From Actinomycetes bacterium (GTDB lineage: Bacteria; Actinomycetota; Thermoleophilia; RBG-16-64-13): a stretch of DNA of 64,000 nucleotides. The first letter of the stretch is position 1. Every line of letters starts with the position of its first letter. Positions 17,244-26,941 of the stretch are shown piece by piece. A model generated the notes under the pieces. That model was not told where the DNA came from, did not search any database, and saw only the letters and a program-made list of their open reading frames with translations. Both the position numbers and the translations under genes were made by a program. The stretch covers positions 151,241 to 215,240 of the forward strand of contig JAGXFW010000004.1 of NCBI GenBank assembly GCA_024637035.1, given 5' to 3'.

Positions 17244-17948
17244 ATGCGTAAGATGATCGCCCTGGGCATGGGCCTCGGCATACTACTTGTCTCCGGTGCG
17301 CTGTGGCTGGCGGCCGGACACGACTCGGAAGCGATGCTGCCGCCCGCTACTACGAGTGCGGCTGGGGCCGCTGCTGGACGGGACTCGGAGGAGATGGCGC
17401 GGCAGGCCGATGAGACCACGACCGCGATAAGCGCAGAAGAGTTTCCGCCGATAACCCAGAAGTTCCACGCTCTCTACGATTATGGGTCCCTGACTGTTGC
17501 CGGACAAACGGCGTATTCGGATGTCATCGTCGTCGGAGAGGTGGTCAAGATCGATCCGGCGCGTTGGAACAGCCCCGACGGCAAGAGTTGGATCCCCGCC
17601 GATCCGCTGGTGATCCCGTGGGTCTTCCGGACTTTCTGGGTGCAGCCGATCGAGGTGGTGAAGGGACGTCCTACCATCAGCGGGCCGATCCCCTTCTTTG
17701 TACACGGGGGGACCGAGGGCGAGGCGAGCGCGCCGGTCGACGTTGGGGAGACCGTCTTGGTCTTTGGGTGGGTGGCGCCCAAGAATACCGCCACGGATGG
17801 CTACTGGCCGGAGGGCTATCTGGCCATCGTCGACGAATACAGCATCTACCGGCCGGAAGGAAACCAGTTCACCAACGGCGTGGCTGATCCGTACATCGGC
17901 GTCGTCACTTTGGATGAGGTGCGTCAGCTGGTGGCACGCGGGGAGTAG
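17244..17948 (+). CDS. Array secreted protein B
   Basis: 234 residues, paralog of 12694-13419 and 19561-20202. Signal or anchor MRKMIALGMGLGILLVSGAL, then a linker again built from a duplicated AAGxDSE unit, then the conserved domain (VVGEVVKIDPARWNSPDGKS, VFRTFWVQPIEVVKGRP, APVDVGETVLVFG). It starts 15 bases after the metalloprotease stop, with GGGGGG upstream. Function unknown; the repeated pairing with the protease copies suggests they were once co-expressed. Confidence 0.7.
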   Translation: MRKMIALGMGLGILLVSGALWLAAGHDSEAMLPPATTSAAGAAAGRDSEEMARQADETTTAISAEEFPPITQKFHALYDYGSLTVAGQTAYSDVIVVGEVVKIDPARWNSPDGKSWIPADPLVIPWVFRTFWVQPIEVVKGRPTISGPIPFFVHGGTEGEASAPVDVGETVLVFGWVAPKNTATDGYWPEGYLAIVDEYSIYRPEGNQFTNGVADPYIGVVTLDEVRQLVARGE

Positions 17949-18016
17949 TAGCCGGGCGCGGGCCGCCGTCTTGCGTTCACGGTGGGGCTGCTGGGTCTGG
18001 ATTGGCCCGCGGCCCA

Positions 18017-18130
18017 GCGGCCGTAAAGCAGGTCGAGCAGTCCTTCCCGAGTCAAGTCGTGATGCCGCGAGACCTCGGCGAGCACTCCCGCTGGCGTTCC
18101 GACTCGAAGGGGGTCGTGCGTCTCGACGTC
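18017..18130 (-). pseudogene. HicA-toxin C-terminal remnant
   Basis: Reverse-strand reading DVETHDPLRVGTPAGVLAEV then SRHHDLTREGLLDLLYG aligns with the HicA C-terminus HGSLRVGTLAAVLADVSRHH at 11126-11371. The N-terminal half and any hicB are missing. It lies between secreted gene B and the stop of clpB copy 4, the same position that HicB occupies beside intact clpB. Confidence 0.65.
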
Positions 18131-18139
18131 ACCCGAAGC

Positions 18140-19042
18140 TCACTCGACTTCGGCTGACACGCCCGCCTTCCCCACCACCAACCCCAACCCCTCCGCGTCC
18201 ACCCGCACGGTATCCCCGTCGCAGACGTCGCCCCGCAAGAGCGCCAACGCGATCCTGTCCTGCAGTTCCTTCTGGATGAGGCGCTTCAAAGGCCGCGCCC
18301 CGTAGGCCGGGTCGTAGCCTTGGGCGGCCAAGTAGTCGAGGGCTTCCTCTGAGAGTTCCAGGGCGATGTCGCGCTCGGCGAGGCGGGCCCGCAGTTCCCC
18401 CAGCTGGATCTCCACGATCGTGCGGATGTGCCCGCGCGAGAGCCGGTGGAAGATGACGGTGTCGTCCACCCGGTTCAGGAACTCCGGCTTGAAGGTGGCC
18501 CGCATGGCCTCCATCACCCGGTGGTTCATGTCGACCTCGGTGAGGTCGGGGTCGAGGATCCACTGGCTGCCGATGTTGCTGGTCATGATCACCACGGCGT
18601 TCTTGAAGCTCACGGTGCGTCCGTGGCCGTCGGTGAGGCGGCCCTCGTCCAGGATCTGCAGGAGGATGTTGAACACGTCGGGGTGGGCCTTCTCGATCTC
18701 GTCGAGCAGGAGCACGGAGTAGGGGCGGCGGCGGACGGCCTCCGTCAGGTATCCGCCCTCCTCGTAGCCCACGTAGCCCGGAGGGGCACCGATCAAGCGG
18801 GCCACGGAGTGCTTCTCCATGAACTCACTCATGTCGATGCGCACCATGGCCTTCTCGTCGTCGAACATGAACTCGGCCAGGGCACGGGCGAGTTCGGTCT
18901 TGCCCACCCCGGTGGGCCCGAGGAAGATGAAGCTGCCGATGGGGCGCTCGGGATCCCCGAGGCCGGCGCGGGCGCGGCGCAGGGCGTTCGCCACTACTTC
19001 GAGGGCGTCGTCTTGGCCGACCACGCGGCTGTGTTCGAACAC
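18140..19042 (-). pseudogene. clpB 3' copy 4: second ATPase domain only, open frame of 300 codons
   Basis: Nearly identical to the last 290 residues of intact ClpB. Walker [19 protein letters not shown], Walker [13 protein letters not shown] and the SNIGSQW sensor region are present. The 5' end is replaced: intact [10 protein letters not shown] becomes [11 protein letters not shown] with a GTG start at 19042. The 3' end is extended by a few residues ([10 protein letters not shown]). The N-domain, first ATPase domain and middle coiled coil are absent. It could be translated, but no promoter or ribosome site is evident, so I class it as a fragment. Confidence 0.8.
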
Positions 19043-19066
19043 CGGATAGAATGGGCTGGAAACCTA

Positions 19067-19094
19067 TTGACTTCCGCGGCGGGGGGGGTAGTCT
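19067..19094 (+). promoter_or_regulatory. Putative promoter with an 8-G spacer tract (array copy 4)
   Basis: TTGACT (19067-19072), TCCGCGGC plus eight G, then TAGTCT (19089-19094), a 16-base spacer. Flanking sequence matches 16328-16400 closely, so the difference in G number is an indel within a homologous site. Confidence 0.4.
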
Positions 19095-19155
19095 CAAAGA
19101 CACTGCGGCTACCAGAGCGGTATCTGGCCGCCAACTTCTTCTAAGCGAGGATGGA

Positions 19156-19544
19156 ATGAGCCGAGGTTTGGTGATTCGAATCGCAGGGCTGGCTCTGATA
19201 ATGGCCTAGGCATGACGGGGGTAGGCTTGGCGGATGAGCCTCCTCCTTGGTACTACTCGTTCAATGGCTACCTCCCCTCGACCGACGAGCACGTGTATTC
19301 CAGAGAGAACAACACCAACGAACCGTATCCGGCAATATACTGGGGAAACGGTGATGCGCCGAACATGCGGGATCGCCAGAGTGTGATTACGCACGAGCTT
19401 GGCCACGTAATCAAGCTGCAGCACCCCGGACTAATCCGCTCTGGTGATCCGCAGACCATGTTGAGCTACTACACTTCAACCGCGATGCGAACGCCCAACG
19501 GTGACGATAATTTCGCTCTCAAGAAACTCTACCCGGCTCCCTGA
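19156..19544 (+). pseudogene. Secreted metalloprotease-like gene, copy 2, frameshifted and internally deleted
   Basis: From ATG 19156 the signal frame MSRGLVIRIAGLALIMA meets TAG. Loss of one C relative to copy 1 (CTCGGC versus TAGGC) explains it, and the sequence resumes as LGMTGVGLADEPPPWYYSFN. HELGHVIKLQH keeps the HExxHxxxxxH zinc motif. About 105 residues present in copy 1 between EPYPA and YWGNGDA are missing. An internal ATG at 19212 leaves a 110-residue open frame without a signal peptide. Confidence 0.7.
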
Positions 19545-19560
19545 CGAAGGAGATCACACC

Positions 19561-20202
19561 ATGCGCAAGCTGATCGCTCTAGGGCTGACTCTCGGAATAC
19601 TACTCGTTGCCGGTACCTTGTGGGTGACCGCTGGACGGGACTCGCAAGCGACGCCGCAGCAGGCTGATACGAACGTAGCGGCGACAAACGAAGAAGAATT
19701 CCCGCGCCTGACCCAGCAGACCGAGTTTCTCTACGACAAGGATGCCGGAAACGTTTCCACGCAAACGGCGCATTCGGACATAGTCGTCGTCGGCAAGGTC
19801 GTCAAGATCGATCCCGCACGCTGGAACAGCCCCGATGGGAAGTATTGGATTCCCCCCGATCCTGTGGTTCCGTGGCTCTTCCGGACCTTCTGGGTGGAAC
19901 CGACCGAGGTGCTGAAGGGAAGCCCCACCGACAGCGGGCCGATTCCCTTCTTCTTGGTGGATGGAGTCGAGGGTGTGGCGGACGGGCCCGTGGACGTGGG
20001 CGAGACTGTCCTGGTCTTTGGCTACGAATCGGAACAGAATACAGCCACGGATGGCTACTGGCCGATAGGTTACAAGCCCAACGTCGGTGAATACAGCATC
20101 TATAAGCCGGACGGAGACCGGTTCATCAACGGTGACCGTGATCCGCTTGTCGGGATCACCACATTGGATCAGGTGCGCCAGTTGGTGGCCAGCGAGAAGT
20201 AG
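19561..20202 (+). CDS. Array secreted protein C
   Basis: 213 residues, third paralog of the 12694 and 17244 proteins, with a shorter linker (one SQATPQQA unit). Signal or anchor MRKLIALGLTLGILLVAGTL. The conserved domain shows IVVVGKVVKIDPARWNSPDG, FRTFWVEPTEVLKGSP and GPVDVGETVLVFG. GAAGGAG precedes the ATG. Its 3' end overlaps, on the other strand, the run-on of the truncated hicA at 20169-20336. Confidence 0.7.
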   Translation: MRKLIALGLTLGILLVAGTLWVTAGRDSQATPQQADTNVAATNEEEFPRLTQQTEFLYDKDAGNVSTQTAHSDIVVVGKVVKIDPARWNSPDGKYWIPPDPVVPWLFRTFWVEPTEVLKGSPTDSGPIPFFLVDGVEGVADGPVDVGETVLVFGYESEQNTATDGYWPIGYKPNVGEYSIYKPDGDRFINGDRDPLVGITTLDQVRQLVASEK

Positions 20203-20336
20203 TAGCAGGGTGAGGGTGCATTAGCAACCGCCGACCGGAGGCGCATGTGGCTTCCTGTTTGCCGGCTCGGCTCGTAACCGAGGGCGCGGAGGGCGCCTAC
20301 GAGTTCCTCCCCAGAGACGTCCCGCGGAAGCCTCAT
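20169..20336 (-). pseudogene. hicA toxin truncated by the array junction
   Basis: ATG 20336 overlaps the HicB stop (ATGA). MRLPRDVSGEELVGALRALG then RQTGSHMRL matches HicA at 11126-11371. After about 33 codons the frame runs into sequence antisense to the 3' end of secreted gene C and ends at TGA 20169. The catalytic HHITVPKHG segment is missing, so the toxin should be inactive. Confidence 0.75.
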
Positions 20337-20542
20337 ACGGCTATGACTTCTTCTCTCACGAAGTGAAGGCGGATGATCCGGGGCCGCACGGTCTCATCGT
20401 CGTAGTGGCACAGTACGGCATCGCGCACCTGCGCCTCGAGATCCGCGAGGTCGTCGGCTTCGGTGAAGATAGAGACCCCGAGGGCCGCCGCCGTGTAGCC
20501 ACCCTCGGGTGCTTCCTCAACCACGAAGATGATTTCGTTCAC
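20333..20542 (-). CDS. hicB: HicB-family antitoxin, second copy
   Basis: 69 residues from GTG 20542 (GGAGGACCCACC upstream). It reads MNEIIFVVEEAPEGGYTAAA and ends RIIRLHFVREEVIAV, closely similar to the HicB at 11368-11574. It is intact, but its toxin is truncated, so it is an orphan antitoxin. It lies 81 bases beyond the intact clpB stop, in the same direction. Confidence 0.78.
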   Translation of the reverse strand: MNEIIFVVEEAPEGGYTAAALGVSIFTEADDLADLEAQVRDAVLCHYDDETVRPRIIRLHFVREEVIAV

Positions 20543-20623
20543 GGTGGGTCCTCCTGCGGTGGGTAGGTGACCAGTTCTGAGTATGCCGCCCCGGACACGT
20601 CGCCGGCCGCGTCGCAGCGTAGA

Positions 20624-23200
<2,577 letters not shown>

Positions 23201-23283
23201 ATCGGTCCTCCGCGGGGCGCGGGCGTGGGCGGGTGTGCGCGTCGAAGTCGGCGCGTACTGATGCGATAATGGCGCGCATAAAA

Positions 23284-23312
23284 TCTTATACGATAAGACT
23301 CATATCTGTCAA
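23284..23312 (-). promoter_or_regulatory. clpB promoter with overlapping palindrome
   Basis: On the reverse strand TTGACA (23312-23307) and TATAAG (23290-23285) are 16 bases apart, about 85-110 bases before the clpB start. A perfect inverted repeat TCTTAT-ACG-ATAAGA (23284-23298) covers the -10 element and could be an operator. I could not fit a good two-armed HAIR element here. Confidence 0.55.
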
Positions 23313-23394
23313 CCGGGCGCGGACAGGAACGAACGCGGTTGCTGGGCCCCAACACCGCCGCCCTGTGGGGGCGCCGGCGCGCTTGGAGCGCCGA

Positions 23395-24531
23395 TCAGGT
23401 GGCGACAAGCCCCTGCAGAGCCGGCGAGGAACGCACGAGGTCGAGCGCCGCGTCGGCGTGGCCGGGGCTGTACCCGTTCCCCATGATCATGGTGACGTCC
23501 TTGCCGACTCCCTCCGCCCCGAGGGTCGCGCGGGCGAAATCGGTGGCCATGCCGAAGAACACTACGGTGCCACCGTCGCGCGTGGCGAGGATCGAGGCCA
23601 TCTCGGTGCCTGGAGCACTCACGCAGTTGACGGTGAGGTCGGCGTGGCGGCTCCCCGTCGCCGGTAGATATGACGCCAGCATCTCGAGAGCCTGGGTGGC
23701 GTCACCTTCGAGCACGATCGTGGGAGCGGTTGGGGCCGAATTGTTGCCGTCGCCGGCCGCCATGGCGGCTGCCAGTTCCTTTGCCCGCCCTCCCGCCTCG
23801 GCGGGATAGCACCACATCACCACGAGTCCGTCGGGCCCGACTCTTCGGGCGGCGACGGCTTGGCACAGCAATCCGGCTCTGCCGCCACCACCCAGGATCA
23901 GTACAACGTCACCTGTGCGGACGAAGTGGTCGACGTAGGCAGGAGCCCCAGCCACGTCGAGCACCGCCAAGGCTGACGATTCCGGCAGGTCGGGGGGGAG
24001 TACGGCGAAGGCGGCGCTCGCGAAGAGAACCGCGGTACCGCGCACCGGGATCTGCGGCGACGTCGGATCGACGGTACCGATCTCAGTCAGGCGCAGCGGT
24101 GTGAGGGTAAGACTCACCAGGCTCGCGACTCGGGGCGCCGGCGCTCCGGTTTCGGCGGCCGCGGCCAAGAGACCCTGCATCTCACCCGCTCTCGGGTGTT
24201 CGGGCCCCACCTCGATGACGGTGCCGCAGAGCACGCCGCCCGATCCGGTCACCGGGTTGTGCATCTTGCCGCGCTCCTCGACGATCCCGGCCACGCGACG
24301 TGCGATCGCGCGGCCGTCGTCAGCGCACTCTTGGCGCAACTGCAGGAAGGAGGCCGCGTCGAGGTTGAGGGTGTCGACCGCGATCAAGAGCTCGTTCGGG
24401 GCGATGTGCGGCCGCGGGTCGAGGCGAAGTGCGGATTGTGGAAGCGCCCCCGGAGGCTCCAGGACGCGGTGCGTGCCGAGTGGGTCGGGGGCGGTCCAGA
24501 CGGCTGAAGCGGGCACCGTAGAAGCGGGCAC
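23395..24531 (-). CDS. kdd: L-erythro-3,5-diaminohexanoate dehydrogenase
   Basis: Step of anaerobic lysine fermentation: oxidative deamination of 3,5-diaminohexanoate to 5-amino-3-oxohexanoate with NAD(P). 378 residues. Family features are GTHRVLEPPGALPQSALRLD, NELLIAVDTLNLDAASFLQL, RGKMHNPVTGSGGVL and the Rossmann glycine motif ILGGGGRAGLL. GTG 24531 is followed four codons later by another possible GTG. The other lysine-fermentation genes (kamA, kamDE, kce, kal) are not in this window. It lies just behind the penicillin-binding protein gene on the same strand. Confidence 0.82.
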   Translation of the reverse strand: MPASTVPASAVWTAPDPLGTHRVLEPPGALPQSALRLDPRPHIAPNELLIAVDTLNLDAASFLQLRQECADDGRAIARRVAGIVEERGKMHNPVTGSGGVLCGTVIEVGPEHPRAGEMQGLLAAAAETGAPAPRVASLVSLTLTPLRLTEIGTVDPTSPQIPVRGTAVLFASAAFAVLPPDLPESSALAVLDVAGAPAYVDHFVRTGDVVLILGGGGRAGLLCQAVAARRVGPDGLVVMWCYPAEAGGRAKELAAAMAAGDGNNSAPTAPTIVLEGDATQALEMLASYLPATGSRHADLTVNCVSAPGTEMASILATRDGGTVVFFGMATDFARATLGAEGVGKDVTMIMGNGYSPGHADAALDLVRSSPALQGLVAT

Positions 24532-24536
24532 CGCGC

Positions 24537-24766
24537 TTAGGGGGCGGCCGCGGTCGTGGTGGTGGGCGCCTTCGTAGTGGTCGTGGGCGCGGCGGTCGTC
24601 GTGGTGGTGGGCGCCTTCGTGGTCGTGGTCGTGGGCGGCGGAGCCGTGGTGCCGGTGGGCGGTGGAGCGGTCGTGCCCGTGGTCGGCGGGGCCGTGGTCG
24701 GGAAGACTATCGTGCCCGTGCTTCCTCCGAAGGGGACTGAGGTCGTCGTGGTGCTCTCGGGCTGGT
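24537..24766 (-). other. Thr/Pro-rich tail of the PBP gene in a shifted frame
   Basis: In the frame one base off from the PBP reading, codons from about 24764 encode PESTTTTSVPFGG and then repeats of PTTTTT, KAPTTTT and TAPPPT, ending at TAA 24537. Such tails are common in actinobacterial PBPs. The shifted frame ends 5 bases before the kdd GTG, as expected of an operon, so this is probably the original C-terminus. Confidence 0.5.
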
Positions 24767-26743
24767 GGTGGGCCTGACCGCGAACTTGCTCTTGAAGGTG
24801 CGATCGTACGTGACAGGCACTGCCGGGGGCTGGAAGCTCTCCTCGGGGTAGTCGCCGATCACCTCGCGCATGAACTTGTTCCAGATGATGGCCGGGTAAC
24901 TTCCGCCGGTCACTCGTATCCCGTGGACATTGCGCATCTCGATCTGGGCTTCGGGGTGCCCGACCCAGACCGCGGTCGACAGCTGGGGGATGTAGCCGCA
25001 GAACCAGGCGTCCTGGTAGTTCTGGGCTGTGCCCGTCTTGCCGGCGGCGGGACGGTCGAGTCTGGCGCGTGTGCCTGTTCCGCCTCGCACGTTCGCCTCG
25101 AGTATCTTCGTGACCACGTACGCTACCCCCGGCGTGATGGCCTGCGTCTCGCGGGTCTCCGCTTCCCAGATCACCTTGCCCTTCGAGTCGGTGACGCTCA
25201 GGATGGAGGTGGGCAGCACTCGCCGCCCCGAGTTGGCGAGGGTGCCGTAGGCCGAGGCCATCTCGAGGGGAGAGACACCGTAGGTGAGCCCACCCAGGGC
25301 GATGGCCGGGTTCGCATTGAGCGTGCTGGTGATGCCCATGCGCATCGCCACATCGACGATGCGCTCCGCAGTCACGTCGAGAGCGAGTTGCGCGTACACA
25401 GTGTTATCGCTGCGGAGGGTGGCCTGGGAAAGGCTGGTAGACCCGTAGTAGCTGTTGCCGAACGTCTTGACCCTCCAGGGCTCACGACTGCCGGGGATGT
25501 CGAGTTCCAGGGGTTGCGACTCGTAGTAGGTGTTGTAGGGGTCGATGCCCTGCTCGACGGCGGCCGTGAGGGCGAAGGTCTTGAATGCCGACCCCGGCTG
25601 GCGGCGTCCCTGCGCGGCGAGGTTGAACTTGGAGCTGTCGTAGTCGCTGCCGCCTACCATCGCTACGATGTGGCCGGTGCGGGTCTCGATGCAGACGAGC
25701 GCCGCCGACGGGTCGCCTTCGCGATCTAGGGTGGATCCTATGGCTTCCTGCGCGAGCACCTGGTAGCGAGGTTCGATCGTGGTCTGAACGGTGAGGCCGC
25801 CCTCGAACACCATATCCTCCCCGAACATGTCGATCAGCTGCTTCCGCACGTATGCAACCACGTACGGCTCCTGCACCTTGGTGTAAGGGGACGCCTCGGC
25901 CAATTGCAGCTTCGACGCGGTGGCGTCGCGGTATTGGTCGTACGTGATGAAGCCGTTGCTGTACATGCGCGCCAGCACCACGTTGCGTCGCTCGACCGAT
26001 AGGTCTGGGTTGTTGCGAGGGGAGTAGTCGGTAGGCGCCTGCAGAAGCCCCGCCAGGAGTGCGGCCTCGGGAAGAGTGAGCGCTCCTGGGTCCTTGTCGA
26101 AGTAGGTTCGCGTGGCAGTTTGTACTCCATACGCGTTCGAGCCGAAGTAGACCGTGTTCAGATACTGGTCGAGGATCTCGTCCTTCGACATCTTGGTCTC
26201 CAGTTGCCAGGCGAGGGTCATCTCGCGGAACTTCCGCGTCAGGCTGACTTCCCGGCGGTCCAGATACAGGTTCCCCACCAGCTGCATTGTGATGGTCGAG
26301 AACCCTTCTTCTACCGTGCCCGCCTGTAGGTTCACCAGACTCGAACGCAGGACGCCCTGCAAGTCGACCCCATTGTGCTGGTAGTAGCGCTCGTCCTCGA
26401 TCGCGACGAGGGCGTCCTTCATGACCTTCGGGATGCGCTCGTGGCCGATGATGGTGCGGTTCTCGACACCGTGAAGATATGCGAGTAGCGTGCCGTCGGC
26501 CGCATAGATGCGCGAGGTCTCCGCCAGTACCACGCCCTCCTGGTCCTCCAGGCGAGGCACGTCGCGCCCCACCGCCGCGGCGGTTTGGAGCCCCAAGGTC
26601 ACCGCGCCGAGCCCGAGTATCATCGCGAGGAAGGGGGCCATCACGAGCGCGATGACCAGAGCCTGGCTTGTGCCCCGGCGTTGAGTACGCCGCCGGCGTC
26701 GGACCAGGCGGGCTCGACGATTGGTGCTGCGGCTCTTCGGCAT
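24707..26743 (-). CDS. Class A penicillin-binding protein (transglycosylase/transpeptidase)
   Basis: Bifunctional peptidoglycan polymerase anchored in the membrane. 678 residues as read from ATG 26743. A basic cytoplasmic N-terminus and one membrane span (ALVIALVMAPFLAMILGLGA) come first. The GT51 domain has EDERYYQHNGVDLQGVLRS. The transpeptidase domain has GSAFK (SxxK), LRSDN (SxN) and KTGTAQ. It ends at TAG 24707 after an abrupt change to an Arg-rich sequence, because the Thr/Pro tail is one base out of frame. Upstream in-frame extension to 26896 is unlikely. Confidence 0.9.
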   Translation of the reverse strand: MPKSRSTNRRARLVRRRRRTQRRGTSQALVIALVMAPFLAMILGLGAVTLGLQTAAAVGRDVPRLEDQEGVVLAETSRIYAADGTLLAYLHGVENRTIIGHERIPKVMKDALVAIEDERYYQHNGVDLQGVLRSSLVNLQAGTVEEGFSTITMQLVGNLYLDRREVSLTRKFREMTLAWQLETKMSKDEILDQYLNTVYFGSNAYGVQTATRTYFDKDPGALTLPEAALLAGLLQAPTDYSPRNNPDLSVERRNVVLARMYSNGFITYDQYRDATASKLQLAEASPYTKVQEPYVVAYVRKQLIDMFGEDMVFEGGLTVQTTIEPRYQVLAQEAIGSTLDREGDPSAALVCIETRTGHIVAMVGGSDYDSSKFNLAAQGRRQPGSAFKTFALTAAVEQGIDPYNTYYESQPLELDIPGSREPWRVKTFGNSYYGSTSLSQATLRSDNTVYAQLALDVTAERIVDVAMRMGITSTLNANPAIALGGLTYGVSPLEMASAYGTLANSGRRVLPTSILSVTDSKGKVIWEAETRETQAITPGVAYVVTKILEANVRGGTGTRARLDRPAAGKTGTAQNYQDAWFCGYIPQLSTAVWVGHPEAQIEMRNVHGIRVTGGSYPAIIWNKFMREVIGDYPEESFQPPAVPVTYDRTFKSKFAVRPTTSPRAPRRPQSPSEEARAR

Positions 26744-26895
26744 GATCCCCGCATTGTATCCGAACGGACGGCGTCTGGCATCGGTGGGGCGTTCGACCCG
26801 TCCCCTTGCATCGTGTAGGGTAAGCTGATGTTCGATGCAGATCCTTAGGCTTAGCTTGGGGTCCGAAAGAGATGCGAAGCCTAGGCGCCGGGACA

Positions 26896-26917
26896 CCGAG
26901 GCCTTCTTCGGCCTCGG
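26896..26917 (+). promoter_or_regulatory. Leader hairpin before the radical SAM gene
   Basis: Perfect 8-bp stem CCGAGGCC / GGCCTCGG with a TTCTTC loop, ending 24 bases before the TTG start. There is no U-tract, so an intrinsic terminator is unlikely. It may be a structured leader or just GC-rich sequence. Confidence 0.3.
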
Positions 26918-26941
26918 CCCGTCCGATGGGGAGGTGGTTCC

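Larger units (their letters stand above)
11126..20623. other. clpB-tail accretion island: four partial clpB 3' copies, TA modules, secreted-protein paralogs
   Basis: Region downstream of intact clpB. Five clpB 3' ends (including the intact gene at 20624) lie in the same orientation at 11634, 14738, 15796, 18140 and 20624. The best-conserved part is the last 60 or so bases of clpB, around CACCCGCACGGTGTCCCCGT. The copies are separated by secreted-protein genes and toxin-antitoxin modules. Copies 3 and 4 share exactly the same 5' break and the same following junction, so they derive from one founder truncation. No recombinase or transposase was found. Confidence 0.75.

Noticed and set aside
11126..20623. 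CRISPR array or integron cassette array
   Set aside because: The repeated units are clpB coding sequence of unequal length with multi-kilobase spacing and contain full genes. No cas genes, no integron integrase and no palindromic attC-like structure were seen.
11126..20623. Insertion sequence or integrative element
   Set aside because: No transposase, integrase, terminal inverted repeats or target-site duplications could be found, despite the repeats and broken genes.
24556..24777. Val/Gly-rich + strand frame (73 codons)
   Set aside because: It is the complement of the PBP Thr/Pro repeat tail, not an independent gene.
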